Origin: Dysidea avara
Lineage: Eukaryota > Porifera > Demospongiae > Dictyoceratida > Dysideidae
Direction of reading: 5' to 3'
Length of the DNA stretch: 64,000 bases
NCBI RefSeq assembly: GCF_963678975.1
Contig: NC_089273.1
Coordinates: forward strand, 22,028,356 to 22,092,355
Shown: piece after piece, positions 10,550 through 23,400 of the stretch
Numbering within the stretch: position 1 is the stretch's first letter
How the letters are laid out: every line of letters begins with the position of its first letter
Made by a program: the position numbers and the translations under genes
Notes under the pieces: generated by a model
Database searches by the model: none
What the model saw: the letters and a program-made list of their open reading frames with translations, nothing else
What the model was told of the DNA's origin: nothing

Positions 10550-13500
10550 CTCCACAGGATGATTTGCAGCTGATCTCTCTACTGGGTGACTCGAAATGTA
10601 GCTGAAATCTCTACAGGGTGATCTGCTTGTACGTAGATGAACTCTTTACAGGATTCTCTCTACAGGGTGACTTGATTCTAGCTGAACTCTCTGCAGGGTT
10701 ATCTGTTTGTAGTTGAATTCTCTACAGGGTGACTTGTTTGCAGCTGAACTCTCTACAAGGTAACTTCTTCTAGCTGATCTGTCTACAGGGTGACTTGTTT
10801 CTAGCTGGTCTCTCTACAGGACGATTTGTTTGTAGCTGAATTCTCTACAGGGTGATGTGTTTGCAGCTGAACTCTCTACATGGTGGTTGCTTTGTAGCTG
10901 AACTCTCTAAAAAAGGTGACTTCTTCTAGCTGAACTCTCTACAGTGTGATCTTTTCATAGCTACATGAACTCTCTACAGGATGATTTGTTTGCAGCTGAA
11001 CTCTCTACATGATGATTTCTTTGTAGCTGAACTCTCTACAGGGTGATTTGTTTGTAGCTGAACTCCCTACAAGGTAACTTCTTCTAGCTGATCTATCTAC
11101 AGGGTAATTTGTTTGTAGCTGAGTTCTCTACAGGGTGTTTGTTTGCAGCTGAATTCTCTACATGGTGGTTTCTTTATAGCTGAACTCTCTACAAGGTGAC
11201 TTCTTCTAGCTGATCTCTCGACAGGGTGATTTGTTTGTAGCTGAACTCTCTACAGGTGATTTGTTTGTAGCTGAACTCTCTACAAGGTGATACTTCTAGG
11301 TGATCTCTCTACAGGATGACTTGTTCCTAACTGAACTCTCAACAGGGTGATCTGTTCATAGCTGAACTTTCTACTGGGTGATTTGTTTGCAGCTAAACTC
11401 TCTACATGGTGGTTTCTTTGTAGCTGAACTCTCTACAAGTAGGGATGTCAAAACCCCCGCAAAATTAAGGAATTTCTTCTCCCGTAAATTTCATTAAAAA
11501 GTGGCACAATAATTGTGCGTCTTTCAGACAGTTTAGGCACTAGAATTTTTCGTTTCGTAGTGATGAACTGGTGAAGGTAGTGCTCTTCTGGTGAGTTTCC
11601 TCGTGATTAGAGTAGCTAGGTGCGTTTGTTAGCCCAAATGTTAGTTTCCTGCCTAGAAAATGTATGGAAATGACAACAAGCTAGTTTCGTCGACCGCCAT
11701 GCACAACAGAGTTCCAGTTAATCGATAGGTTGGTTTTCAGTCAGTGCAAGATGCAACTTGAACGCCTGTATTAGTTTTCTGGAAATTCTACGCAATTGAT
11801 AATACAAAGTGGCGTAATCACCCATACGTCACTTGTTTTTGTTTTGTGCCATGGTTACCAATGGTGCTCAATAGAGAAGTCTGGAGAATCGCCTATTTGT
11901 GGGTAGTTGGAAAAGGCGGATACGGTCGGACACGGACGCGGACACGGACATTTTCAAAAAGCACTTTTACATTTATGCAGTATATGCTTTTACATTTATG
12001 CAACTTATTTTTCATACCTAATGCTGTTTTTACAGCAGTCTTCGCTTCGAGACCCAGGCGTCGATCCTTTCATAGCGCTTATCCATTTATAAGCGCACGT
12101 GCGAAGGACTAAACCAGCACTCCACAGCATGCCAAAGACCATAATGGTGTTGTACACATGTTCTAAAGTCTAATACAGAGTTATATAGTTGTAGACATTA
12201 GCTTGTATGCCCCATGCAACTTAGCTTAGCAGGCCAAATCCACAATCTTACGCCTTTTAGTATAAGGCGCAGGCGCTTATACCAAGTGTTGAGGATTTCA
12301 AGGACCTGGCCTACGAGAGTAAGTTGGGACATGCTAGATTAATCTCTGTGACTCTGAATTAGATTTCTAGAGCACGTATACAACACTATAATAGTCTTTA
12401 GAGTGCTAGTCTATCCTTCGCACGTGCGCTTATAAATGGATAAGCGCTATGAAAAGATCGACGCCTGGGTCTGGAGGCGAAGACTACTGTAAAAACAGCG
12501 TTAGGTATGAAAAATAACTGTTATATAAATGTAAAAGTCCTTTTTGAAAATGTCTGTATCCGTGTCCGCGTCCGTGTCCGCATCCGACTGTATCCGCCCT
12601 TTCCAGCTACCCCCTATTTGTTTATTGAACAATTACTGGCTACCACAAAAGCAAATGTGGCAAACCAATATATCAATCTGCAGCATTTTTCGAGCTCTAC
12701 ATGATGCCGTGGCTAAAACATGCATTTGTCAAACTTTTAAAAATCCGTTTGACATCCCTACTACAAGGTAACTTATACTACCTGATCTCTCTACAGTGTG
12801 ACTTGTTTCCAGCTGATCTGTGATTTGTTTGTATCTGAACTCTGTACAGGCTGATTTGTTTGCAGCTGAACTATCTACATGGCGGTTTCTTTGTAGCTGA
12901 ACTCTCTACATGGTGACTTCTTCTAGCTGATCTCTCTACAGGGTGACTTGTTTCTAGCTGAACTCTCTACAGGTGATTTGTTTGCAGCTGAACTCTCTAC
13001 ATGATGGTTTCTTTGTAGCTGAACTCTCCACAAGGTAACTTCTTCTAGCTGATCTTTCCACAGGGTGATTTGTTTGTAGCTGAACTCTCTACAAGGTAAC
13101 TTCTTCTAGCTGATCTTTCTACAGGGTGATTTGTTTGTAGCTGAATTCTCTACAGAGTGATTTATTTGCAGCTGAACTCTCTACAAGGTGACTTCTTCTA
13201 GCTGAACTCTCTACAGAGTGATTGATTTTTTTGCAGCTAAACTCTCTACATGGTGGTTTCTTTGTAACTTCTGCTCTATTAGACTATCGCCATCTCATCT
13301 TACATGAAATTGTATACTATGCGAATTATGCTCTTAAATCACTTCAAAATTCCAGAATAATTCCCGATTTTTTTAACCCATCATTGTGCTCAAAATTACG
13401 CATGCATAAATCTTGGACCCCTACTTGTTTGTAGCTAAATACTCTAATGGGTACCTTTTTTAGCTGAACTCTACAAGTGGCTTGAAATCTCTACAGGGTG

Positions 13501-13725
13501 ACTTGTTTGCAGCTGACCTCTCACTAGGATAGCTTTTTAAAGCTGAACCTACAGGTGACTTATTTTTGACTGAACTCTCCGCTTGGTGATTTGTTCATAG
13601 CTGAACTCTGTACATGGTGATTTTATTGTAGCTGCAGGGTGAGTTGCTCATAGTTCAACTCTTTACATAGTGATTTGATTGTAGTTGAATGTTTTAATAA
13701 TAAGAATGACTTATTATGTAGCTGA
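10550..13725 (-). repeat. Minisatellite array of copy C
   Basis: Tandem ~31-bp units, plus-strand form CTCTACAGGGTGATTTGTTTG followed by TAGCTGAA, with variant units containing AAGGTAACTTCTTCTAGCTG and ATGGTGGTTTCTTTGTAGCTG. About 1.85 kb of repeat, roughly 60 units, once the nested element (11,440-12,760) is excluded. Three unit types alternate, as in the other arrays. The far right part (13,264-13,560) is degraded and contains other repeat sequence. Confidence 0.9.
11440..12760. mobile_element. Foldback DNA transposon nested in the minisatellite
   Basis: Terminal inverted repeats TAGGGATGTCAAA (left) and TTTGACATCCCTA (right) are flanked by CTACAAG on both sides, a 7-bp direct repeat that the satellite unit would contain once. 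Inside are long inverted arms (about 11,895-12,115 and 12,410-12,635) sharing TTATCCATTTATAAGCGCAC, GACGCCTGGGTC-type sequence and a run of GGACACGG words. The TIR resembles hAT termini, but only 7 of the usual 8 target bases match. No transposase frame, so non-autonomous. Confidence 0.75.
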
Positions 13726-14452
13726 ACGTTCTATTAGAGTGACAGCACTATCGATCATGACTTGATGCACCTAGTTGACTTTTGTATTAAGTGGTTTTTA
13801 ATCTGATTCCTTGTAAACTACTAATAAACTGTTATAATCTACCTTTCTACCTATTTTCAGCTGATTCCATTAGCTAGTTTGCCTGGTAGGTGTGGCAAGT
13901 AATTCTATTTATTAACAAAACTCAATTGTGGTTACTCCATGTACAGACGGATGTTCAAGTTATTCTGTCAAGCAGTTTACCCTGGAGGCGTTTCCCTGTA
14001 TATTCTTGAAAAATTGTGCATAACTCCCTTGTCCTTTGTCTGATCTGTACCAAAATTATACTGTAAATTTGTAGTACTTATTATGTTCTTATGGCCCTCC
14101 AAAAGTTAAGTGAATTGACCTAAGCGCTTGCAAGTTAGTACGATTTTCTAAAGTGTGCAAAACGAAGGAAAAAAAGATTAAGAAGAAACACGTGAAGAAA
14201 ATAAGACAGACTTTGAAGGCTTGTATCTTATTGATGGATGGGTGGATTCACCTCAAATTTGGAATGGAAGGTGCCCTACCCCGAGGGAGTTTCCACAACA
14301 AAAATGGTTACGTCTAACCATCATTGAGCTATGAATGCATGAAAATGGCATTTTCTTTGTTCCTATTAAATACACTCTTGTCTGTCATGTGCCTGTTTGG
14401 CCACACAACACACTATCATGTGGCTTGATAATTTATTGCAAAGTGTCTTGTA

Positions 14453-17400
14453 GTGTACCACTACATTGCAATTGTGTTATACGTTTTTGCTATTTATTGT
14501 ATAGGTGAAATGCTACAAGAAGTATCAGAGTATCTTCAAAAGCTACATCAAAACATCATCCATAATCATAAGGTGACTCAAGCACAGTGGCTTCCTTTTA
14601 AGTCTAGTACTATTAGGAGTGTAATTGTAACTTATCATAACAATGTATACGTCAGCAAAACCACACTACAAATTTGCAGTGCAGTCAACCAAGAGAATAA
14701 TAAAGCTAAGTTTGCAGAAAGTAGCCATGATGAAGCAACTAACTCTATAAGTGAATATCCTAAAAGTATATCAGATTTATTTACTCCATTGGTAGGAAAA
14801 CCTCCTAATACAATTCTAATTGAAGGTGCTCCTGGCATTGGTAAGACTACCTTAGCCAATGAAATAGCTTTAAAATGGAAAAGCATTCCACTTTTATGTG
14901 ATAGAGAGTTTTTGTTTCTAATATATCTCAAAGATCCTCAGGTACAAAAGGCTAAGAATTTAAATGATTTATTACATGTTATATTTCGAAATGATAAACT
15001 ATCTACTAGTATCGATGACTTTGAAAAATTGATATTTATGAACAATGGAGCTAATCTTGCAATGATATTTGATGGGTATGATGAACTACCCCGTCACTGT
15101 ATTAAAAGATCATTCATTTCATCGATTATCAGGAGATCTTATTTAAAATCTTCTTTATTAATCATCACTTCTCGACCTTCATTTGCAAAGAAGTTGCATA
15201 TACCATGCTGCAGAAAGGTTGAAATATTGGGATTTACTGAGGCAGACAGGGACCTTTATATTAAAAGTGCTTTGAATGAACCTGCCATTATCATCGAGCA
15301 TTTTAGAAAATATCCAGCTATTAATGCCTATTGTCGTATTCCATTCAATCTGAACATGCTTTTATATCTATATTGTCACAGTAATGGTTACCTTCCAGTT
15401 ACTAAAACAGAATTGTTCAAAAAGTTTATTGATTATTCCATGTGTGCCAAGCAAGCTTGTTTACCTAAATATACACACAAAACCAAAACTGATGAAGGGT
15501 TGCAACAGCTTTTGAAAGAGTTTGGTAAATTATCCTTTGATACTTTGAAAGCTAATAAGTTAGCTTTTTCACATCAAGACCTTCAAATAACATGTAGAAA
15601 ATATCTTAAAGTAAAACAAGGTAATGTGAAATGTCCATTTGGCTTATTACAAATTTCACATTGGTTGGGTTCTCAGGAAATTTCCTACAGCTTTTTGCAT
15701 GTAGGCATTCAGGAATATCTCGCAGCGTGGCACTTATCTGAGCAGGGGCTTGAAGTAAAAGCAATGCTAGATTACTTCTGGGATGAGAGGTTCTTCAACA
15801 TGTGGGTGTTTTATATTGGTATCACAAAGGGGAAACAACTTGTGATAGATTTTGAAGGCTTTATCAGAATTCAAATCTGGTGGAAAAATGATTGTAAAAC
15901 TACCAGATTATTACGATTCAATATCATAAATGACAAAATGAAGTGCTTACATTTAGTCCAGTGTTATATGGAAGCTGAGGATAAAGATTGTTGCCAAATG
16001 ATCAGTGATTTTCTTTTTAATGAATTTGTTGATTTAAGTAATCATCATATGTTATATGAAGGTCTCAACACACTTTGTTTTGCTATAATTCATTCTTTAG
16101 AATGCTGCTTGACTGAACTGAACTTAGCAAATTGCAGAATTGGGGATGATGGTTGCAAGTACATTCACACACAATTAGTATCAGCACCATCCAACCTCAC
16201 TATTGGAGTTTTGAATCTTTCTGAAAACCAACTTACTGGGCTCTCAGTAAATTTTATTATAGATTTAGTATTAAAGTTAAACACTAAAGCATTGATACTA
16301 TCTGGTAACCAGTTGTGCTGTGATGGTACATCAAAGTTAATTCAGAATAGTTCCACCTTGTATTTTCTAGATGTCACAAATAATAATGTTCTTTCAGAAG
16401 ATACTGCTTTGTTGAATTACTTTTATTCGAACACTACCAGTGGTATGTCAATAGTGTTCTCTAAAGAAACTGTTTGTTTAAGTAACTGTGATTGCGAAGA
16501 AAAGGAATACGGCACATATTTACCTAAATTTTACTATCACTCATTTTCAGTAATTTTAACAACAGATTCCAGTGAATCAAGTAATTATATTGACAACAAG
16601 ATTGACAATGTAAGTCTCAGATCTTTATATCTAAACTGCACTCTAAACGAGAACTTGGATATTTTTTGTGCATGGATGAAAGAGTTAAAGCTTAGCAAAT
16701 TGCATCTTATTATAAACCCTAAACACTCTGAAAAAGTTTACTCGGTAATTACAAGAATGAAAACTCTTACAGAAGTGTGTATTGGTCAGTTAAATAATGA
16801 CACAGCTGATAAAATTGTTAAGAAATTAAATATTGCTGTAATAGTAACATCATTATCCAAATTTCAAGCAAAATATAGTCTAAATGCTGAAACTTTGTTA
16901 GCAAATTTCCGTACATTTAGTTTCCAGTCATTGCATACTATAAGGATAGAAAATTGTAGTATAGAAATTAACATGTTAGCAGCTGCAATTGTATCTAACA
17001 ACCATTGGGATTCGATTGGCCTGTTGGAATGCAACCTTGGTGATGAAGAACTAAGTAACCTATGTGATGGTGTGTGCTCATCAAAGCAAATTACGGTACA
17101 CTCTCTTAATCTGAAACGGAACAATATAAAACATGTCGGCAGCCTTAACAATTTACTGCATCAATGGAAAACTAAACGGTTAAATTTAGAATGCAATGAT
17201 TTACAATACGCGGGTTTTATGGATATAGTTATTAGTGCCAAACAAGGAGATCTTGAACTTGAGTATCTTGATATGCGAAATAATAGTATAACTGGATTAG
17301 AAGACTTGTGTGAAGACTTATTATTTGATGTCAAATATAAAGTAAACTTGTCACTATTGAGTAGTGAGTATATTGTGTCTAAAAACAGAAAGTTTTACAC

Positions 17401-20400
17401 AGAGGCTTTGTGCTTCTTAGTGAACTGCAGCTCTCTTAATCTTTACATTCAACCTGTATCTGATTGCTTTAATACATTTAAAGTTCTTTCCAACTTACTA
17501 AGAATTACTTCAATTCAAAAGTTATATGTAATTGCCTCAGCTATTGACTTCAAAAGCATTTCATTGTTGATACAAATGCAAGCAAGCAAACCATTTGATC
17601 TCTATTTGAATGTGAGAGCAATGGGTGATAGAGATATTGATTATTTAGTTAAAAGATTTCCACATAAATCAATTTATGTGCAATCGGAAACAAAACTGAC
17701 AGCATGTTACTTTAAGCTTAAAAAGAATTTTTTCCTTTTGCAAAGTAAAATAATAAGCTTGTCACTTTATCAATGCATATTGGATAAAGATAGTCTCAGT
17801 GTAATTGGTAAAATAATTGCCAATAGCCATAAAACCTTTCAGATGATTGATCTTTGTCATTGTAGTTTATGTGATGCTGATCTTCAGGTATTGTTGAAAG
17901 AAAAGCAGAATTACATGCCATTCATTAAGGTGTTCAGTTTATCTGGTAATGCTTTAGCAGCTTCAAGCATTAATGAGTTATTATGTTACTGGAGAGTAGA
18001 GCATTTGTCTGTATGTAGCAATCAACTGCAAGATAGCGGAGTTAAGGACATTGTTAAGTGTGTAGTACAGAGTAATAATGTCAGGAGTGTTGATCTTACT
18101 GATAATGATGCTAGTTTACAACTGAAGGAAGTATGTAAAGAAAATTTTTTTGAAGAACACAACAAGTTTAGTTTTGTACTGATGGACAATGGCTTGCTTG
18201 CTGTACAACACATCAGTGAGGTGTGTAGAGACTTTAAAGGAGTAACAGGCTTGTATATAAAAGAAAGCCCAGAAATTAATGTTGTGCTCTTACCACAAAA
18301 TTGTGACTCTTTAAGATATCTGTATATTGTTTGCAGTCAGATTCACAGTGATGAATTTAAAAACTCTTTACAATTTCTTCATCAGATAAAAGAGTTATAT
18401 CTACATGTTGAAAACCTTGTAGAAAAAGATGCTGATGCCATAGCAGATAGCTTTGGAGAGCAGTCAGTTGGTTGTGTAATCGTCACTCACACTAAATTAA
18501 AAATGATGAATGCTGATGAATCACTAACTGTTAAAGGTTTATCAACCTGTAGACATTCTGTTGTGACTGTTGAACTGAACAACTGCATGATCAATTTTTC
18601 AAGGGCCATTCAGTGTTTGGCTAAAATATTCAACAGCTGCAGTGGAAGTTTATTCCAGGCATTTAAACTGAACAAATGCTGCTTAGAAGATCATCATTTC
18701 AATACTTTACTAAACACTTTGAATGATAAAAATAAATTGATAGTCAAACAATTAGACTTGTCGCATAATTTATTGTCTTCGGTGTCATCAGATGATGTTA
18801 AAAAAATGTATAATTTCTTTATGCCTGAGCATCTAGTAATTAGCAATAACAGATTATCGTATGATAGTGTTTTGATTCTTTTAACCATTGACTGCACCAA
18901 TTTGAAGTATCTGTCATTGCAGCACAACAATTTTGCTCACTCTGATACAGACAGGCTATGTAAACAGGTTGCCTTTGATCGCAGATATAAACTTCAGTGT
19001 TTACTTATTGCAGAGAGTTTGATTGTAGATGTAACTGCTTGTTCTGAAGAAATTTGGGACATAATCAAAGGAGAGGTGTTAAAGAAATTGTACATTAAAT
19101 TATTTTCATCAATTCATCAGAGCAATAAATACACCAAGTATCTAAAGAAGTTGTTATCATCATTTTGTTTGCTGGAAAGTCTGTTTTTATTCATCAGCGG
19201 TCCATTTGATTTTGATAAAAATCTTCTCAACGTTCTTCAAAGAATACAAATATCAAAGAGATTGGTACTTTATATAGAAAAACTGCCAGATGATACATTT
19301 TCAAAATTGGTTGCATCTTTTACATCCTCCATTGGTATAGAATTATTCTCACAAAAAAAGGTGTGGATTTCCAATTCTGATTGTAAAATGATAAATGTAT
19401 TGTTGAAATACATTAGCTGTGAGGAGGTGGATTGTATTTTTGTTGCAAACACTCCAAGTATTCATGAACATCTGCATCTCCTTGCTAACACTCTCTTGTG
19501 CCAGTGTAAACAAATAAAGCAAATTAGTTTGGCAAGCTGTTGCAGTACAGATTCCAAGTTTGATGTATTATTTCAGACAATATCTTCACAGTTTCAGCAG
19601 GCTTCATTCAACATGCTAGCACTTACAAGATTAAATTTGTCTTTTAATCAATTATTACCATATTGTATGCCAAGTTTAATTAAGACTGTCTTCATTACTA
19701 GAGTTGAAGAATTGATACTGACAGGTAATAAAATTGGATTCGTTGGAGCTAAAATGCTTATCGAAGAGTTGACAATGGATTTAAATACCGTAAAGTACAT
19801 CAATATAAATCATAATGAAATTTATAAACCAGAAACTCTTTGTCAAAAATATTTTATCAATCTAAAGTTTGAATATAGCTTTTTGGCCACTAGCAGTGGT
19901 ATTATAATTACTAAAGGATTTCTCACAGATTATCCAGCTATATGGCAGGATGAATATTTAACATCATTTTCTTCAGTGTATTTGGCAAGGAAAGGTTTAT
20001 TGTCTAGTCTTGAATTGCAGAACATCATAATCAAATCAAACCAAAAGCTTAAGCAGCTGTACATGGTATTACTACAAAACAGTGAATTGCAGTTAAATTC
20101 AGATCAGATGAATTTAGTGGACATCCAAGAGCTCTGTCTGTTTACTCCATTGCTAGGTAGTAAAAGTAGAATAAACATTTGGGGAAAATATTGTCAAAGT
20201 AAAAGTGACAAGCAAAAAGTATTGTTACTTTCAAAAGAAGCATTGCAAGCAAGGAACTTTGAAAGCGAAGATAGTAGCAATGTTTTACTTAGGGCCTTTG
20301 AATACTGCCGTAGTTTGGTGGTAAATATTCAGCTAATAAATTGTAAATTATCTCCTTTGATTATGAATAATTTAACCCAAGTGTTAATAAATAACAGAGA

Positions 20401-23400
20401 ATTACATCATCTGGAAATTTGTGACACTGATGATTGTGAAATAGGTTCAACTATTCTGAACAAACAAGATATCACAATACAGATAAAATCCATCACTTTA
20501 TTTAACAACAATTTGACCATGAAATTTCTGAACAGCTTTATCAGTTTTGTTAATTGTTGGAGTGTTGATGAACTGTTCATCAAAGATAATAAAATTTCAT
20601 TTGATGGCTTTAAAAAGTTAGTCCGTGCAACTGGAACTGGAAAGTCACCACTAAAGACATTACACACATTGCAAAATTTTATAGAAATTGAAAAAGCACA
20701 AGAACTGTGCAAAACAGTGTATTTTGATTCTGTCTACTCAATCGGTTGCTTAAGGATAAAGGGAAACAATTTTGATTTCCTAGTAATTAAACCGACACTC
20801 TCTAGTTATAATGGAATCTGTTCATACACAGATGACTTTGTTAAGTCTCATTATCAGTCAAAGAGTAAGGAGAAACACAGCACCTCTCAATCCTCCTTAT
20901 TTGTTGAGACAGATTATGACTCAATTGATCCACTAGTATGGACATGTGCTAGCAAATTATGCATAGTGGCTCCAGTGAAGGATCAAGAGAGCTTGGTGTC
21001 TAATCTAAAAGAGAATAAATCTCTGTCTGAGATTTACCTGTATGTGAACAGCTTAAAAGATTCTTCATTGAAAGAGATAAGCAAAAATTTACCTGCTTCA
21101 TGTCAAACAACAGTATTTTTAACAGCAGAAGTGTTTATAGCAAAGAATGCAGGTCTCCTTTATGTTGACAAGGGATTGCAAATTTTATCTTCTACAACTA
21201 TTCTTCACACTATTATAATAAATCACTGTTCCCTTAGTATTGAAATGTTAATGCTCCTAAATCATATTCTGGAACATGGCCATTTATGGGAATGTCTTGA
21301 TTTATCTCATTGTTCACTTGGTGACAACATTAAACATATTTTGCAACCTTTATCTGGTGAAATCACTGTAAAAACTGTCAAGTTGTCTTTTAATGGACTG
21401 CAACAGACTACAGCAGCCCCAATTATAAAAACTATACTCCACTGGAACACTGAGGAACTCTTTATTAATGACAACAATTTAAGAGACACTGGAGTTCATA
21501 AAGTTGTTGCCGAAGTATGCAAGCACAGCAAGAAATGTCAACTAACTGTTTTGAATTTATCCAATAATGCTGTTACATTAGACAAAGCTAGAAGTAGTTT
21601 AATCAAAGTTCACAAAGCCTTATCTAGTAGGCAGTTGCTGTTGTCAATGGATGATGCAATACTAGTTCAGGAAACACAAAGATTTCCCAGTGGTTTAATT
21701 TGGACTTCAATCATACAAGCTTCAAAGTTGTTTTACAGCTTTAATTGTGGGCAAGAGGTAATTTTTTCTATTAAACCCCACCTAGCAAGTATAAATGAAA
21801 TTGTACTGTGCAACAATGATTTTCATGAAAGTAATAATTCAAAAAATTTAGCAGAGATTGCTTTTAAAAGTAAAGAAACCATCATTATAACATTACTTTA
21901 CCAAAACCTTAAAGCACAAAATTGTCACTTAACCTTGATTCAGATGGTTTTTAAAGAAAATGTGAAAATTAACAGTTTGGACTTTTCATTTTGTGAGGTA
22001 GATAATAATCTTTTAACTCAGATTGCAAATTTGATACAGTGTAATAGACATTTACAGTTGCTGAGTCTGAAAGGGTGTAACTTATCAAATGACTTTTGCA
22101 AAATTTTGTTAAATCCATTACAAGATACTAATAATTTACAGGTAAACTCATTAAATCTATCCTCAAACAACATTCGTTTATCTGCTGTGGAAGATTTGAG
22201 CAAGCTATGTTGCATTTTGAAAACAGAAAATTTATGCTTGGATAATAATGAACTGAGTGACAATGGTATTGAAAGATTAGTTAATGCCCTAAATGGAGAG
22301 AATCACAACCTTCAGTATATAAAGCTCACAGACAACAATACCCATTACTTGACTGAATATGAATTTAACAGGCTTTGTAATACAACCTGCACTGTGGAAA
22401 TAAACCCCAGGACACAAACACTGTACAAGTCACTGACACTTTTTCTTGAAATCATGGAAACAATTGATAATCTATATTGTATAGAGTGCACTTTTTCCAT
22501 TCAGAGCTTAGAAGATGTTTTATCGCTTAAATTGAATCGTTTGCATTTGTTAGGAACTTTAGATACAAGTGTAAGTAAATCTAGTTCTTTTTGTGGTAAG
22601 ACCACTGTTTTACGGGCGAAAGAAATAATAATTGTTTTGAAGAACTGTGATGACACACTAGCATTTGAACTCTTTAGAAAAGCAGATACAATTCCAATCG
22701 TGATAGTTTCAAAAATTTCAATACTAGCTAAAAACATCAAGGAAGCTGGACTAATTAATATAGTTCTACGACAGTGTCAAAAACACTGTTTAAAGAAGTT
22801 TTTGCTTAACAGTTGCAATGTAACTAAGTGCTTTAAAGAACTTGCATCACAACTGAATAGTGTGAGTAACAAACATTTGGAGGATTTTCAAATGCGAAAT
22901 TGTTTTTTAAGTCACACTAGCTTGATAGCATTGGTTAAGTCATTGACTTTAATTAGAATTACATCAGATGTAGTGGATTTATCCTGTAATCAAATCACTA
23001 CAGAATCAGCAGAAATCATTGGAACTATGGTCAAAGACTGGCAAATTAAGAAATTGTGTTTGAATGACAACCAGATGTCACAAGAGGGAATAAATTATAT
23101 ACTTAGTGCTTGTGTGTTAATGTACTATCTTCAAGACATAACATTTGAAGGTAACATTGATGCTAAAGATCTTCAGCAAGCAGAAACAGTAGTAGACAAT
23201 GCTGTGAGCAAATTTTTATCCTTGGATTCAAAGACTTATTTTAATGAGAGCCTCAATAACTACATCATTATGGTTGTTTGTAGATTGCTGAATTTTCACT
23301 TTCTCAGAGTTTCAGTGATTACTTCTGATGAAATTGTTTTGGAAGGTGACCAAAACAGTCTCAAAATGACAGATATAAGAGTTTATATAAATGCAAGGAA

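Larger units (their letters stand above)
9989..14428 (-). mobile_element. Composite minisatellite element, full copy C (reversed)
   Basis: Read on the minus strand: head 14,428 to about 13,725 (starts TCAAGCCACATGATAGTG); CTCTAATAGAA motif; minisatellite array about 13,720 to 10,550, interrupted by a nested 1.3-kb element; AT-rich linker (10,380-10,550, sharing AATTTGTACATTTACTGATAAAAT-type sequence with the other copies); GGCCATAGGCCGGCTTTGGGG block; and terminal foldback 10,317 to 9,989 ending GATTAGA. The head is more diverged than in the 31-kb and 39.9-kb copies. The head end lies about 76 bp from the splice-acceptor-like site of the NLR gene. No long coding frame is present, so movement would need enzymes supplied from elsewhere. 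Confidence 0.75.

Noticed and set aside
14453..14503. N-terminal membrane anchor of the NLR
   Set aside because: The hydrophobic residues lie before a good splice acceptor and next to a repeat, so they are more likely intronic.
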